Source of the DNA: Mycolicibacterium bacteremicum
Lineage (GTDB): Bacteria; Actinomycetota; Actinomycetes; Mycobacteriales; Mycobacteriaceae
Reading direction: 5' to 3'
Assembly: GCF_943913955.1 (NCBI RefSeq)
Contig: NZ_CALUAE010000016.1
Coordinates: 29,075-93,074, forward strand
DNA: 64,000 nt
In this document: one piece after another, positions 6,599-13,740 of the stretch
How the letters are laid out: the number at the start of each line of letters is the position of its first letter
Numbering within the stretch: position 1 is the first letter of the stretch
Program-made: the position numbers and the translations under genes
Notes under the pieces: generated by a model
The model's input: only the letters and a program-made list of their open reading frames with translations
Told to the model about the DNA's origin: nothing
Database searches by the model: none

Positions 6599-7519
6599 GT
6601 GCCACGCATCGCCTATTTCGGCCCGGAGGGGACGTTCACCGAGGCGGCCATGCTGGCGCTGGTGGCCGCCGAGGCCGTCCCCGGCGGCGGCGACATCGCA
6701 CCGCGGCCGTATGACAGCCCGGCCGCCACCCTGCAGGCCGTCCGTGCCGGCGACGCCGACTACGCCTGCGTACCGATCGAGAGCTCGATCGAGGGCTCGG
6801 TGTCGCCGACCCTCGACGGGCTTGCGGCCGGCTCGCCCCTGCAGATCTACGCCGAGCACACCCTCGACGTCGCGTTCAGCATCGTCACCCGGCCGGGCGT
6901 CACACCCGCCGATGTCCGCACCGTGGCCGCCTTCCCGGTGGCCGCGGCGCAGGTGCGCGACTGGCTGGCCGCCGAGCTTCCGCACGCGCAGGTCGTGCCG
7001 GCCAACTCCAATGCCGCGGCGGCCAAGGATGTCGCCGACGGCCACGCCGACGCCGGCGTCAGCACCGCGCTGGCCGGCCGGCGGTACGGGCTGGCCGAAC
7101 TGGCTGCCGATGTGGTCGACGAGGCGAACGCCCGCACCCGCTTCGTGCTGGTCGGAAACCCCGGCCCGCCGCCGCCGCGCAGCGGTGCCGACCGCACCTC
7201 GGTGGTGCTGCGACTGGACAACGTTCCGGGCGCGCTGGTGGCCGCGATGACCGAACTGTCGGTCCGCGACATCGACCTCACCCGCATCGAATCACGGCCC
7301 ACCAGAACGGAATTGGGTACCTATAAGTTCTTCCTGGACTGGGTCGGTCACCTCGATGACGAGCCCGTCGGCGATGCGCTGGCGGCCCTGCACCGGCGCT
7401 GCGCGGAGGTGCGGTTCCTGGGGTCCTGGCCGACGGGCGCCGCAGTCGGTGCGCTGCCGCCGCGCGTCGACGAGGCGGGCCGGTGGGTACAACAGCTTCG
7501 GACAGGAGGATCGGCATGA
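6599..7519 (+). CDS. pheA: prephenate dehydratase PheA
   Basis: Converts prephenate to phenylpyruvate in phenylalanine biosynthesis; cytosolic. The catalytic domain starts with the IAYFGPEGTFTEAA motif and contains CVPIESSIEGSV and the TRFVLV motif near residue 180 whose threonine is catalytic. A C-terminal ACT domain carries the ESRP motif (about residues 233-236) that binds phenylalanine for feedback control. Length 306 aa, near Rv3838c (321 aa). GTG 6599 is supported by the start of the conserved strand and by a close -10 element. The stop overlaps the next gene by ATGA, implying translational coupling. Confidence 0.95.
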   Translation: MPRIAYFGPEGTFTEAAMLALVAAEAVPGGGDIAPRPYDSPAATLQAVRAGDADYACVPIESSIEGSVSPTLDGLAAGSPLQIYAEHTLDVAFSIVTRPGVTPADVRTVAAFPVAAAQVRDWLAAELPHAQVVPANSNAAAAKDVADGHADAGVSTALAGRRYGLAELAADVVDEANARTRFVLVGNPGPPPPRSGADRTSVVLRLDNVPGALVAAMTELSVRDIDLTRIESRPTRTELGTYKFFLDWVGHLDDEPVGDALAALHRRCAEVRFLGSWPTGAAVGALPPRVDEAGRWVQQLRTGGSA

Positions 7520-8199
7520 CCGGGCGACTGGTGCTGGTACGGCACGGACAGTCCCATGGCAACGTCGAGCGGCGGCTCGATACCCGACCGCCGGGGGCCG
7601 CGCTGACCGATCTGGGTCATCAGCAGGCCCGTGCCTTCGCGGCGAACTGGTCGCATCCGGTGGGCATCATCGCGCACTCGGTGGCCACCCGGGCCCGGGA
7701 GACGGCCGCCGGGATCGCCGCCGGGCTGCACCTGCCCACCCTGGAACTGGAGGGCATCCACGAGGTCCAGGTGGGTGATCTGGAGAATCGCAACGACCAG
7801 GCGGCGATCGATGAGTTCGAGGCGGTGTACCGGCGCTGGCACGAGGGCGAACTCGATGTCCCGGTGCCCGGCGGTGAGACCGGCAGGCAGGTGCTGGACC
7901 GCGTGGTCCCGGTGCTCACCGAGCTACGGGTGCGCCATCTCGACGACCGGCGTCGGTCCGACGACATCGTGGTGGTCAGCCACGGCGCGGCCATCCGGTT
8001 GGTCTCGGCCGTGCTGGCCGGGGTCGACAGCAGCTACGCCTTCGACAATCACCTGAGCAACACCGAGTGCGTCGTGCTCAGCCCGATCACCGACGGCCGG
8101 TGGAGTTGTGTGCAGTGGGGTGAGGCGACGCCGCCCTTCACCGTCGAGGTGCAGCCCGAACCTCAGACCGCCGAGGCCGACGCCGGACCCATGGGCTGA
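7516..8199 (+). CDS. histidine phosphatase (phosphoglycerate-mutase fold), Rv3837c-like, 227 aa
   Basis: Histidine-acid-phosphatase superfamily. The phosphate-accepting histidine is in LVRHGQSHGN (about residues 7-16); arginine of the TRARET motif and the glutamate in HEVQVGDLEN follow; the second catalytic histidine is in VVVSHGAAIRL. The family includes many small-molecule phosphatases besides true mutases, so the substrate is open. ATG 7516 overlaps the pheA stop by 4 bp, and M. tuberculosis has the same pair (Rv3838c-Rv3837c). Its 3' end overlaps by 37 bp the 3' end of a small gene on the other strand. Confidence 0.88.
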   Translation: MTGRLVLVRHGQSHGNVERRLDTRPPGAALTDLGHQQARAFAANWSHPVGIIAHSVATRARETAAGIAAGLHLPTLELEGIHEVQVGDLENRNDQAAIDEFEAVYRRWHEGELDVPVPGGETGRQVLDRVVPVLTELRVRHLDDRRRSDDIVVVSHGAAIRLVSAVLAGVDSSYAFDNHLSNTECVVLSPITDGRWSCVQWGEATPPFTVEVQPEPQTAEADAGPMG

Positions 8200-8387
8200 G
8201 CAGCCCCCTCCTCGGCGCATTCACAACCGACCGCGAAACAGTCGATGGTGTAGGTGTGCGCCGCCTCCGGGGCGGGGCAGTCCGGTTCGGTGCATTCCGC
8301 GCGCAGGCCGATGTGCACGATCACGGTGCCGTGGCAGTGCTCGTGTCCGGCTTCGCAATCACGACAGGTCCCGCTCATGTCTGTCAT
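8163..8387 (-). CDS. small Cys/His-rich protein, 74 aa
   Basis: ATG 8387 has a GGTGGA ribosome-like site five bases before it; ATG 8378 is an alternative three codons in. The product has nine cysteines, arranged as CRDC, HEHCH, an ECTEPDCP pair and DCFAVGCEC near the C-terminus, with interspersed histidines. This looks like a metal-binding (zinc or iron-sulfur) mini-protein. No family is recognised. The 3' end overlaps the phosphatase gene by 37 bp tail to tail. The metallopeptidase gene on the same strand ends 73 bp upstream. The clean ribosome site and patterned cysteines favour a real gene. Confidence 0.65.
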   Translation of the reverse strand: MTDMSGTCRDCEAGHEHCHGTVIVHIGLRAECTEPDCPAPEAAHTYTIDCFAVGCECAEEGAAQPMGPASASAV

Positions 8388-8460
8388 TGTTCCACCGGCC
8401 ACCGACAGCCCGTGGTTCCCACGCGGTGTCCGGGAGTTCTGCGAGTCGGCCCGCCGGCGG

Positions 8461-8811
8461 TCAACCCCAGCCCAATTCGTGCAGCCGCTCGTCGTCGATG
8501 CCGAAATGGTGGGCCAGTTCGTGCACGACGGTGATGGCGACCTCCTCGACGACCTCGTCCTCGGACCCGCACATCTCCAGTAGCGCGTCGCGGTAGATCG
8601 TGATGGCATCCGGCAATGCGCCCGCGTATGTCGAGTCGCGTTCGGTCAATGCGATGCCCTCGTAAAGGCCCAGCAGGTCGGGCTCCTCGGGATGGCGGCC
8701 CTCGACCAGGAACACCACGTTGCTGGCGGCGGCCGCCAAGTCGGGGGGGATCAGATCCAGCGCGTCGGAGACCAGCTCGTCGAACCGCCGCGCGGTCATG
8801 GTCACCGGCAC
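8461..8811 (-). CDS. minimal zinc metallopeptidase family protein (Rv3836-like), 116 aa
   Basis: Short one-domain protein of the bacterial metallopeptidase family formerly called DUF1025. The zinc motif VVHELAHHFGIDDE (HExxH, about residues 95-108) is intact; upstream are the ITIYRDALLEMCG segment and a conserved GLYEGIALTER stretch. These proteins are cytosolic with unknown substrates. GTG 8811 starts 4 bp after the upstream gene stop; ATG 8799 four codons in is also possible. M. tuberculosis has Rv3836 next to Rv3835 in the same order, supporting the assignment. It probably shares a transcript with the Rv3835-type gene. Confidence 0.82.
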   Translation of the reverse strand: MPVTMTARRFDELVSDALDLIPPDLAAAASNVVFLVEGRHPEEPDLLGLYEGIALTERDSTYAGALPDAITIYRDALLEMCGSEDEVVEEVAITVVHELAHHFGIDDERLHELGWG

Positions 8812-8815
8812 GCGG

Positions 8816-10240
8816 TCACGGGACCGGCGGGCCGGGCGGCGGAACGATCACCGGGGGTGCCGGAGCGCCGGGCGGTGGCGGCACCGGGGCGGCGCCCTCC
8901 ATCGGCGGACCGGGCGCCGGCGCGCCGGGCGGCGGCGGCAGTACGGGGACGGGTGGGCCGTTGAGGAAGGTGTTGCCGCCCACCGGGGTCTCGGTGGCCG
9001 GCGCCTCGCTGGTCTGCGCGGACTGCCCCGGAAGATGCTCGGTGGATTCGCTCTGCTCGCTGCTGCTGCTCCCGGAATCACTGCTCGAGCCGCTGTCGTA
9101 GCTGCTGTCGCTCTGGTCGTAGGTGATTTGCGAGGAGGTGTCCACCGGCGGCATCGGGATCGCCGGGATGGTCAGCCGCTCGTCGGGGATGTCCGGCGGT
9201 GGCACCGGCGGACGGCCGTTGATCATCAGCGGGCCCTTGGCGCTGTTGAGCAGGGTGGACCAGCCACCGTTGCCCAGCGTCGCGCCGATGCTGCAGGACA
9301 CCTGATGACTGCCCGCCGACCAGCTCGGCAGCGCGATCGTGCTGTACACCAGCGTCAGCGTCGTGGTGCGCAACTCCAGCGGTGCCAGGTAGGCCTCGGT
9401 GACGCGGGCGCAGTTGTCCTTGACGAAGGTGTCCTGCTCGGCCTCCGGAGGCAGCCCCTGCGGGAACTTCTCGGCCAGGTTCACCGAGCCGGTGACCTCA
9501 AGGGAGTGCGGGCCCGCGCAGTCCACCGGGATGTCGGTCGGCTGGTTGGTCGCCGGGTCGATGCCCAGGCAGGTGCCGGCCGGCCAGACCTTGGACTGGT
9601 CGATGTCGGCGACCTTGCCCTGGAACGCCTGCTGCTGATTGTTGGCGCCGGGCAGTTGCAGACCGCAGAGCATGCGTCGCTCGCCGGCCTGCCGCCAGGC
9701 CTTCTCGCCGGACCAGAGCAGGCTGACGGTGAAGCGGCCGTTGGGGTCGAAACGGTCACCGAGGTAGCGCTGCACCGCGCTCTGGCACTGCTCCTGGCTG
9801 ATCTGCTGGATGCGGGCCGGCGACGGCGGCGCGGCATCCGGGCCGTACTCGGTGCCCGGGAAGGTCCGCATGTCGACCGACTCGGCGACCTCGAAGCGGT
9901 GTTCGGTGGTGCAGTCGACGACCTGCGCCGCATCCGGGGTGCGCTCGGGCCAGCTCAGGCAGTCGCCGCTCTTGGCGTTGTCGAAGGTGCTGTTGCTGCG
10001 CAGACCCAACGCGCCGGTCCCGGCGTTCAGGCCGGCCAGCCGCCCGCCCGCGGCACTGTCCGGCAGCACCGTGATGACGCCCGCGATCATCAATCCGCCG
10101 AGCGCGGTCAGCAGCAGGGCGCGCCGCGTGGGACTGAGCGGGCTGCTCACCGACAGTGCGCGGCGCCAGCGGGAGACCGGCTTCGGCGAGGCCTGGGCCT
10201 CGTCCAGAAACGGTTCCGGGTGATCGGGTGCGTCCAACAT
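8816..10240 (-). CDS. septum-formation-domain membrane protein (Rv3835-like), 474 aa
   Basis: A cytosolic N-terminus of about 45 residues precedes one membrane span (about residues 39-60), then a large external part. Two similar Cys-containing repeats follow (GDCLSWPERTP...VDCTTEHRFEV and GTCLGIDPATN...VDCAGPHSLEV), typical of the actinobacterial septum-formation (Septum_form) domain. The C-terminal about 130 residues are low-complexity: a Ser/Asp-rich run, then Pro/Gly/Ala repeats ending PPPGPPVP. ATG 10240 is preceded by a GGGAGG ribosome site. Rv3835 (449 aa) beside serS is the M. tuberculosis counterpart. A role in the cell wall or division is inferred only. Confidence 0.8.
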   Translation of the reverse strand: MLDAPDHPEPFLDEAQASPKPVSRWRRALSVSSPLSPTRRALLLTALGGLMIAGVITVLPDSAAGGRLAGLNAGTGALGLRSNSTFDNAKSGDCLSWPERTPDAAQVVDCTTEHRFEVAESVDMRTFPGTEYGPDAAPPSPARIQQISQEQCQSAVQRYLGDRFDPNGRFTVSLLWSGEKAWRQAGERRMLCGLQLPGANNQQQAFQGKVADIDQSKVWPAGTCLGIDPATNQPTDIPVDCAGPHSLEVTGSVNLAEKFPQGLPPEAEQDTFVKDNCARVTEAYLAPLELRTTTLTLVYSTIALPSWSAGSHQVSCSIGATLGNGGWSTLLNSAKGPLMINGRPPVPPPDIPDERLTIPAIPMPPVDTSSQITYDQSDSSYDSGSSSDSGSSSSEQSESTEHLPGQSAQTSEAPATETPVGGNTFLNGPPVPVLPPPPGAPAPGPPMEGAAPVPPPPGAPAPPVIVPPPGPPVP

Positions 10241-10251
10241 CGCCTCCCATT

Positions 10252-10292
10252 GTGACAGGCGTGTCACGATGTGTGACAAGTGATGCACTTGT
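10252..10292. promoter_or_regulatory. two adjacent palindromes in the Rv3835-like/serS divergent promoter region
   Basis: GTGACA (10252-10257) pairs with TGTCAC (10262-10267) across 4 bp; a third TGTGACA copy is at 10272-10278. Immediately after, ACAAGTG (10276-10282) pairs perfectly with CACTTGT (10286-10292) across ATG. The cluster lies just upstream of the Rv3835-like start and about 60 bp from serS. The factor is unknown; GTCACA-type repeats resemble sites reported for MtrA, but that link is tentative. Confidence 0.45.
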
Positions 10293-10340
10293 AATGTTAT
10301 GTGGTTGTGGCCCGCGCAGTCCGGCCGCGTCCGCCGCAAG

Positions 10341-10346
10341 TAGGGT
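10341..10346 (+). promoter_or_regulatory. -10 element TAGGGT of a likely leaderless serS promoter
   Basis: TAGGGT fits the TANNNT -10 motif and ends seven bases before GTG 10354. There is no ribosome site. The layout is the same as at pheA, where TAGGGT is also followed closely by GTG. Confidence 0.5.
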
Positions 10347-10353
10347 TACCGCC

Positions 10354-11607
10354 GTGATCGACCTCAAGTTGCTCCGTGACGATCCCGATCGGGTCCGCGC
10401 CTCACAGCGTGCCCGCGGCGAGGATCCGGGCCTGGTGGACTCGCTGCTGGCCGCCGATGCCACCCGCCGCGCCGCGATCTCGACCGCCGACACCCTGCGC
10501 GCCGACCAGAAGGTCGCCAGCAAGTCGGTCGGGAAGGCCTCCCCGGAGGAACGTCCCGCGCTGCTGGCCCGGGCGAAGGAACTGGCCGAGGAGGTCAGGA
10601 GCGCCGAGGCGGCGCAGGCCGAGGCCGAGACCGCGTTCACCGCGGCCCACATGGCGGTGTCCAACGTCATCGTCGACGGTGTGCCCGCCGGTGGCGAGGA
10701 CGATTTCGTGGTGCTCGACACGGTCGGGGCGCCGCCGGTGATCGAGAACCCGCGCGATCACCTCGACATCGGTGAGTCGCTCGGCCTGATCGACATGGAG
10801 CGCGGCGCCAAGGTGTCGGGTTCGCGGTTCTACTTCCTGACCGGTCGCGGCGCCCTGCTGCAGCTGGGACTGCTGCAGCTCGCGGTCCGACTGGCCACCG
10901 AGAACGGTTTCACGCTGATGATCCCGCCCGTGTTGGTGCGGCCGGAGGTGATGGCCGGGACCGGGTTCCTCGGCGCGCACGCCGACGAGATCTACCGGCT
11001 GGAGGCCGACGACCTCTATCTGGTGGGCACCTCGGAGGTGCCGCTGGCCGGCTACCACAGTGACGAGATCCTCGACCTGTCCGACGGGCCCAAGCGGTAC
11101 GCCGGCTGGTCGTCGTGCTTCCGCCGGGAGGCGGGCAGCTACGGCAAGGACACCCGGGGCATCATCCGGGTGCACCAGTTCGACAAGGTCGAGGCGTTCG
11201 TCTACTGCCGACCCGAGGACGCCGAGGCCGAACATCAGCGGCTGCTCGGCTGGCAGCGCGAGATGCTCGCCGCGATCGACGTGCCCTATCGGGTGATCGA
11301 TGTCGCCGCAGGTGATCTCGGCTCATCGGCGGCCCGCAAGTACGACTGCGAGGCCTGGGTGCCGACGCAGGGCACCTACCGTGAACTCACCTCGACGTCG
11401 AACTGCTCGACGTTCCAGGCGCGCCGGTTGTCCACCCGCTACCGCGACGAGAACGGCAAGCCGCAGATCGCCGCGACCCTGAACGGCACCCTGGCGACCA
11501 CCCGGTGGCTGGTCGCCATCCTGGAGAACCATCAGCAGCCCGACGGCAGCGTTCGGGTGCCCCCGGCGCTGGTGCCCTACGTAGGTACGGAGGTCCTGAC
11601 ACCGTGA
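10354..11607 (+). CDS. serS: seryl-tRNA synthetase SerS
   Basis: Class II aminoacyl-tRNA synthetase charging tRNA-Ser and tRNA-Sec-type substrates. An N-terminal coiled-coil tRNA-binding arm (about residues 1-105, starting MIDLKLLRDDPDRVRASQ) is followed by the catalytic core. Motif 2 appears as CFRREAGSYGKDTRGIIRVHQFDKVE and motif 3 as LNGTLATTRWLVAILENHQ, with TSEVPLAG at the serine site. Length 417 aa, normal for the family and near Rv3834c (419 aa). GTG 10354 is at the conserved N-terminus. The stop overlaps the next gene start (GTGA), suggesting coupling. Confidence 0.97.
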   Translation: MIDLKLLRDDPDRVRASQRARGEDPGLVDSLLAADATRRAAISTADTLRADQKVASKSVGKASPEERPALLARAKELAEEVRSAEAAQAEAETAFTAAHMAVSNVIVDGVPAGGEDDFVVLDTVGAPPVIENPRDHLDIGESLGLIDMERGAKVSGSRFYFLTGRGALLQLGLLQLAVRLATENGFTLMIPPVLVRPEVMAGTGFLGAHADEIYRLEADDLYLVGTSEVPLAGYHSDEILDLSDGPKRYAGWSSCFRREAGSYGKDTRGIIRVHQFDKVEAFVYCRPEDAEAEHQRLLGWQREMLAAIDVPYRVIDVAAGDLGSSAARKYDCEAWVPTQGTYRELTSTSNCSTFQARRLSTRYRDENGKPQIAATLNGTLATTRWLVAILENHQQPDGSVRVPPALVPYVGTEVLTP

Positions 11608-12407
11608 TCGACATCGACATCGACGAACTGCGCGGCTGGTTCGGCTTCGGGGTGGCAGGCAACTTCGCCGGGCACCTCGAACAGGCCGGCGAGGCAGTCG
11701 ATTTCGCCAACGTGACGAGTGAGGGTTCGGCGCCCAAGGGCATCTTCCCGTGGTACGCCCCCGGTCACGATGGGCAGCTCGGTGAGTTCCCGCTGTCCCA
11801 GGACACCATCACCTTGCCGGCCAGCGACGAGCCGCTGAACCTGCAGATCGAGCCCGAGGTGGGGCTGGCCTGCCGGGTGCGCTGGAACGGCGATACCGTC
11901 GCATCGTTGGAGCCGTTCGCGCTCGGCGCGTTCAACGACTGCTCGATCCGGCGCCCGGGCGCGCGCAAGATCAGCGACAAGAAGAACTGGGGATCGGCCT
12001 CCAAAGGTGTTGCGCGCCAGTTCTTCGACATCGGCGACCTGACGCCGGACGGCCCCACGGCGACGCTGCGGCTGGTCTGTTATCTGCACAGCGCCGACGG
12101 CCAGGAGCACGAATACGGCGTGGACAGCCCGCTGCTGGGTTACTCGTATTACGGCGAGGTGCTGCTGGACTGGATCACCGAGCGGCTGGCCAACCAGAAG
12201 GGTTCCGATGACACGCCGCTGGAGGATGTCGGCGCCCTCATGGTGGCCGCCGGGCATCCCGAGCACGTGCTGATCGGCATCGGGGCCACCAAATACACCG
12301 CGCTCGGCGAGTCGACCTACCTGACCGCCGGTGACGAGGCGATCGTGCGCGTCTACGACACCGCCTCCGACGCGGCTTCGGAACTGCGGCAGACGGTTTC
12401 GGGCTAG
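11604..12407 (+). CDS. conserved protein of unknown function (possibly DUF5718), 267 aa
   Basis: A soluble protein without signal peptide or membrane spans. Visible conserved-looking blocks are FGVAGNFAGHLEQAGEA near the start, IEPEVGLACRV near residue 85, FNDCSIRRPGARKISDKKNW, and VAAGHPEHVLIGIGATKYT near the C-terminus. The GNFxxHLxQAGE and EPEVGL pattern recalls DUF5718, with a remote likeness to fumarylacetoacetate-hydrolase-type proteins, but I cannot prove either. GTG 11604 overlaps the serS stop by 4 bp, so expression is probably tied to serS; the MOSC gene follows by 8 bp. Confidence 0.65.
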   Translation: MIDIDIDELRGWFGFGVAGNFAGHLEQAGEAVDFANVTSEGSAPKGIFPWYAPGHDGQLGEFPLSQDTITLPASDEPLNLQIEPEVGLACRVRWNGDTVASLEPFALGAFNDCSIRRPGARKISDKKNWGSASKGVARQFFDIGDLTPDGPTATLRLVCYLHSADGQEHEYGVDSPLLGYSYYGEVLLDWITERLANQKGSDDTPLEDVGALMVAAGHPEHVLIGIGATKYTALGESTYLTAGDEAIVRVYDTASDAASELRQTVSG

Positions 12408-12415
12408 CGACAACC

Positions 12416-13399
12416 ATGCCTGCCGTCGGTGAGCTGTGGCGTTTCCCGGTCAAGTCCATGGGCGGTGGCCGGGTGGAGCGGGTGCGCATCGACCGGCGTG
12501 GCGTGCACGGGGACCGGTTGTGGGCGGTCCGCGATGTCGAGAAGGGCGTCACCGCCTCGGCCCGCCGGGTCCCCGCGCTGCTGGGGTGCACCGCCCGCTA
12601 TCTCGTCGAACCCGATGAGCGGGCCGGCCCGGGCAACGTGCCCAAGGTGGCGATCACCTTTCCCGACGGCCGCGAACTGACCAGTGACGATCCGGGGATC
12701 CACGCGGCGCTCTCCGACCTGGCGGGCCGGCCGATGCGGTTGACCGCGCTGCCCGTCCTCGGTGACACCAGCCAGCACCGGATGACTGTGTCGGGAACGC
12801 TGGACAACTATCGTCCCGCCCAGGTGCGCAAGGACTTCGGGCTCACCGACAGCGAGGCGCTGCCGGACACCTCGGTGTTCTCGACCAGGGACATCATCAC
12901 CCTGGCACGGTATTCCACCCCGCCGGGCACCTTCGTCGACCTCGGCCCGGTGCACGTGATGAGCACCGCGAGCCTGCGGCACCTGAGCGGCGGCCCCGAA
13001 CCACTCGATGTGCGCCGGTTCCGGCCCAACGTGCTGATCGATATCGCCGAGGACGACCGTCAGTTCCCCGAATCCGCCTGGGTGGGTGGCGAATTGGGCA
13101 TCGGTTCGGCCCGGCTGCGGGTGACCATCCCGACCATCCGGTGTGTGGTTCCCACCCGGCCGCAGCCGGGTATCGACCTGGACAAGACCATCACCCGGGC
13201 GCTGGCCGAACGCACCGACCGGTTTCTCGGTGTCTACGCCGACGTGCTGGAATCCGGAGTGCTGACCGTCGGCGACGAGGTGCGGGTGCGGCCCGCCGAT
13301 CCGCCCACCGGTCTGCAGCGGGCCGCCACGGCCGCCACCCGGTCGGCCACCCGCGCCGCACAGTGGCTGCTGGAGCAGACGGTGATGCGGCTGCGTTAG
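12416..13399 (+). CDS. MOSC-domain molybdenum cofactor sulfurase-like protein, 327 aa
   Basis: MOSC proteins carry or transfer sulfur to the molybdenum cofactor or bind pyranopterin-type cofactors. The N-terminal beta-barrel domain starts LWRFPVKSMGGGRVERVRI and has RGVHGDRLWAVRD. The MOSC core includes DVRRFRPNVLID (about residue 198) and the cysteine-bearing RCVVPTRPQPGIDLDK motif (about residues 240-255). The last about 40 residues are Ala/Arg-rich and outside the domain. It begins 8 bp after the preceding gene. Its stop overlaps the stop of the small PH-like gene on the other strand by 4 bp. Substrate is unknown. Confidence 0.85.
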   Translation: MPAVGELWRFPVKSMGGGRVERVRIDRRGVHGDRLWAVRDVEKGVTASARRVPALLGCTARYLVEPDERAGPGNVPKVAITFPDGRELTSDDPGIHAALSDLAGRPMRLTALPVLGDTSQHRMTVSGTLDNYRPAQVRKDFGLTDSEALPDTSVFSTRDIITLARYSTPPGTFVDLGPVHVMSTASLRHLSGGPEPLDVRRFRPNVLIDIAEDDRQFPESAWVGGELGIGSARLRVTIPTIRCVVPTRPQPGIDLDKTITRALAERTDRFLGVYADVLESGVLTVGDEVRVRPADPPTGLQRAATAATRSATRAAQWLLEQTVMRLR

Positions 13400-13740
13400 C
13401 CGCCGAGCAGTTCGTCGAGCACGGCGACGAACTCGGCGGGGCGCAGCGGCGTGAACGCCGGCGCGGGCTGGGTGCCGGGCACGTCCAGGATCACCAGGGT
13501 GGATTTGATGGGCCGCCACACATCCAGCGGCATCCAGCGCCGCGGATCGGTGCTTCCCCAGATCCGGAAGCGCTCGGTGAACAGGCCCAGGGACTCGGCC
13601 CGGTAGGAGCGGACGGCGCGCAGCGGGATCACCTTCGCGGTCCCCGACGGGAAGTGATAGCGGCGCAGGGTGATCGCCTGGCGATCCAGCAGCACCATAC
13701 CGTCGTCGTAGACCGGTGACACCGACTGCGGCGCACTCAT
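13396..13740 (-). CDS. small PH-like domain protein of unknown function, 114 aa
   Basis: The sequence is a run of short beta strands (MVLLDRQAITLRRYHF, AKVIPLRAVRSYRAES, FRIWGSTDP, STLVILDVPG) followed by one C-terminal helix (PAEFVAVLDELL), the pattern of a bacterial PH-like domain. No membrane span. ATG 13740 overlaps the stop of the Rieske fusion gene (ATGA), so the two are translationally coupled and probably act in the same process. An upstream in-frame start would lie inside the fusion gene and is less likely. Function unknown. Confidence 0.62.
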   Translation of the reverse strand: MSAPQSVSPVYDDGMVLLDRQAITLRRYHFPSGTAKVIPLRAVRSYRAESLGLFTERFRIWGSTDPRRWMPLDVWRPIKSTLVILDVPGTQPAPAFTPLRPAEFVAVLDELLGG

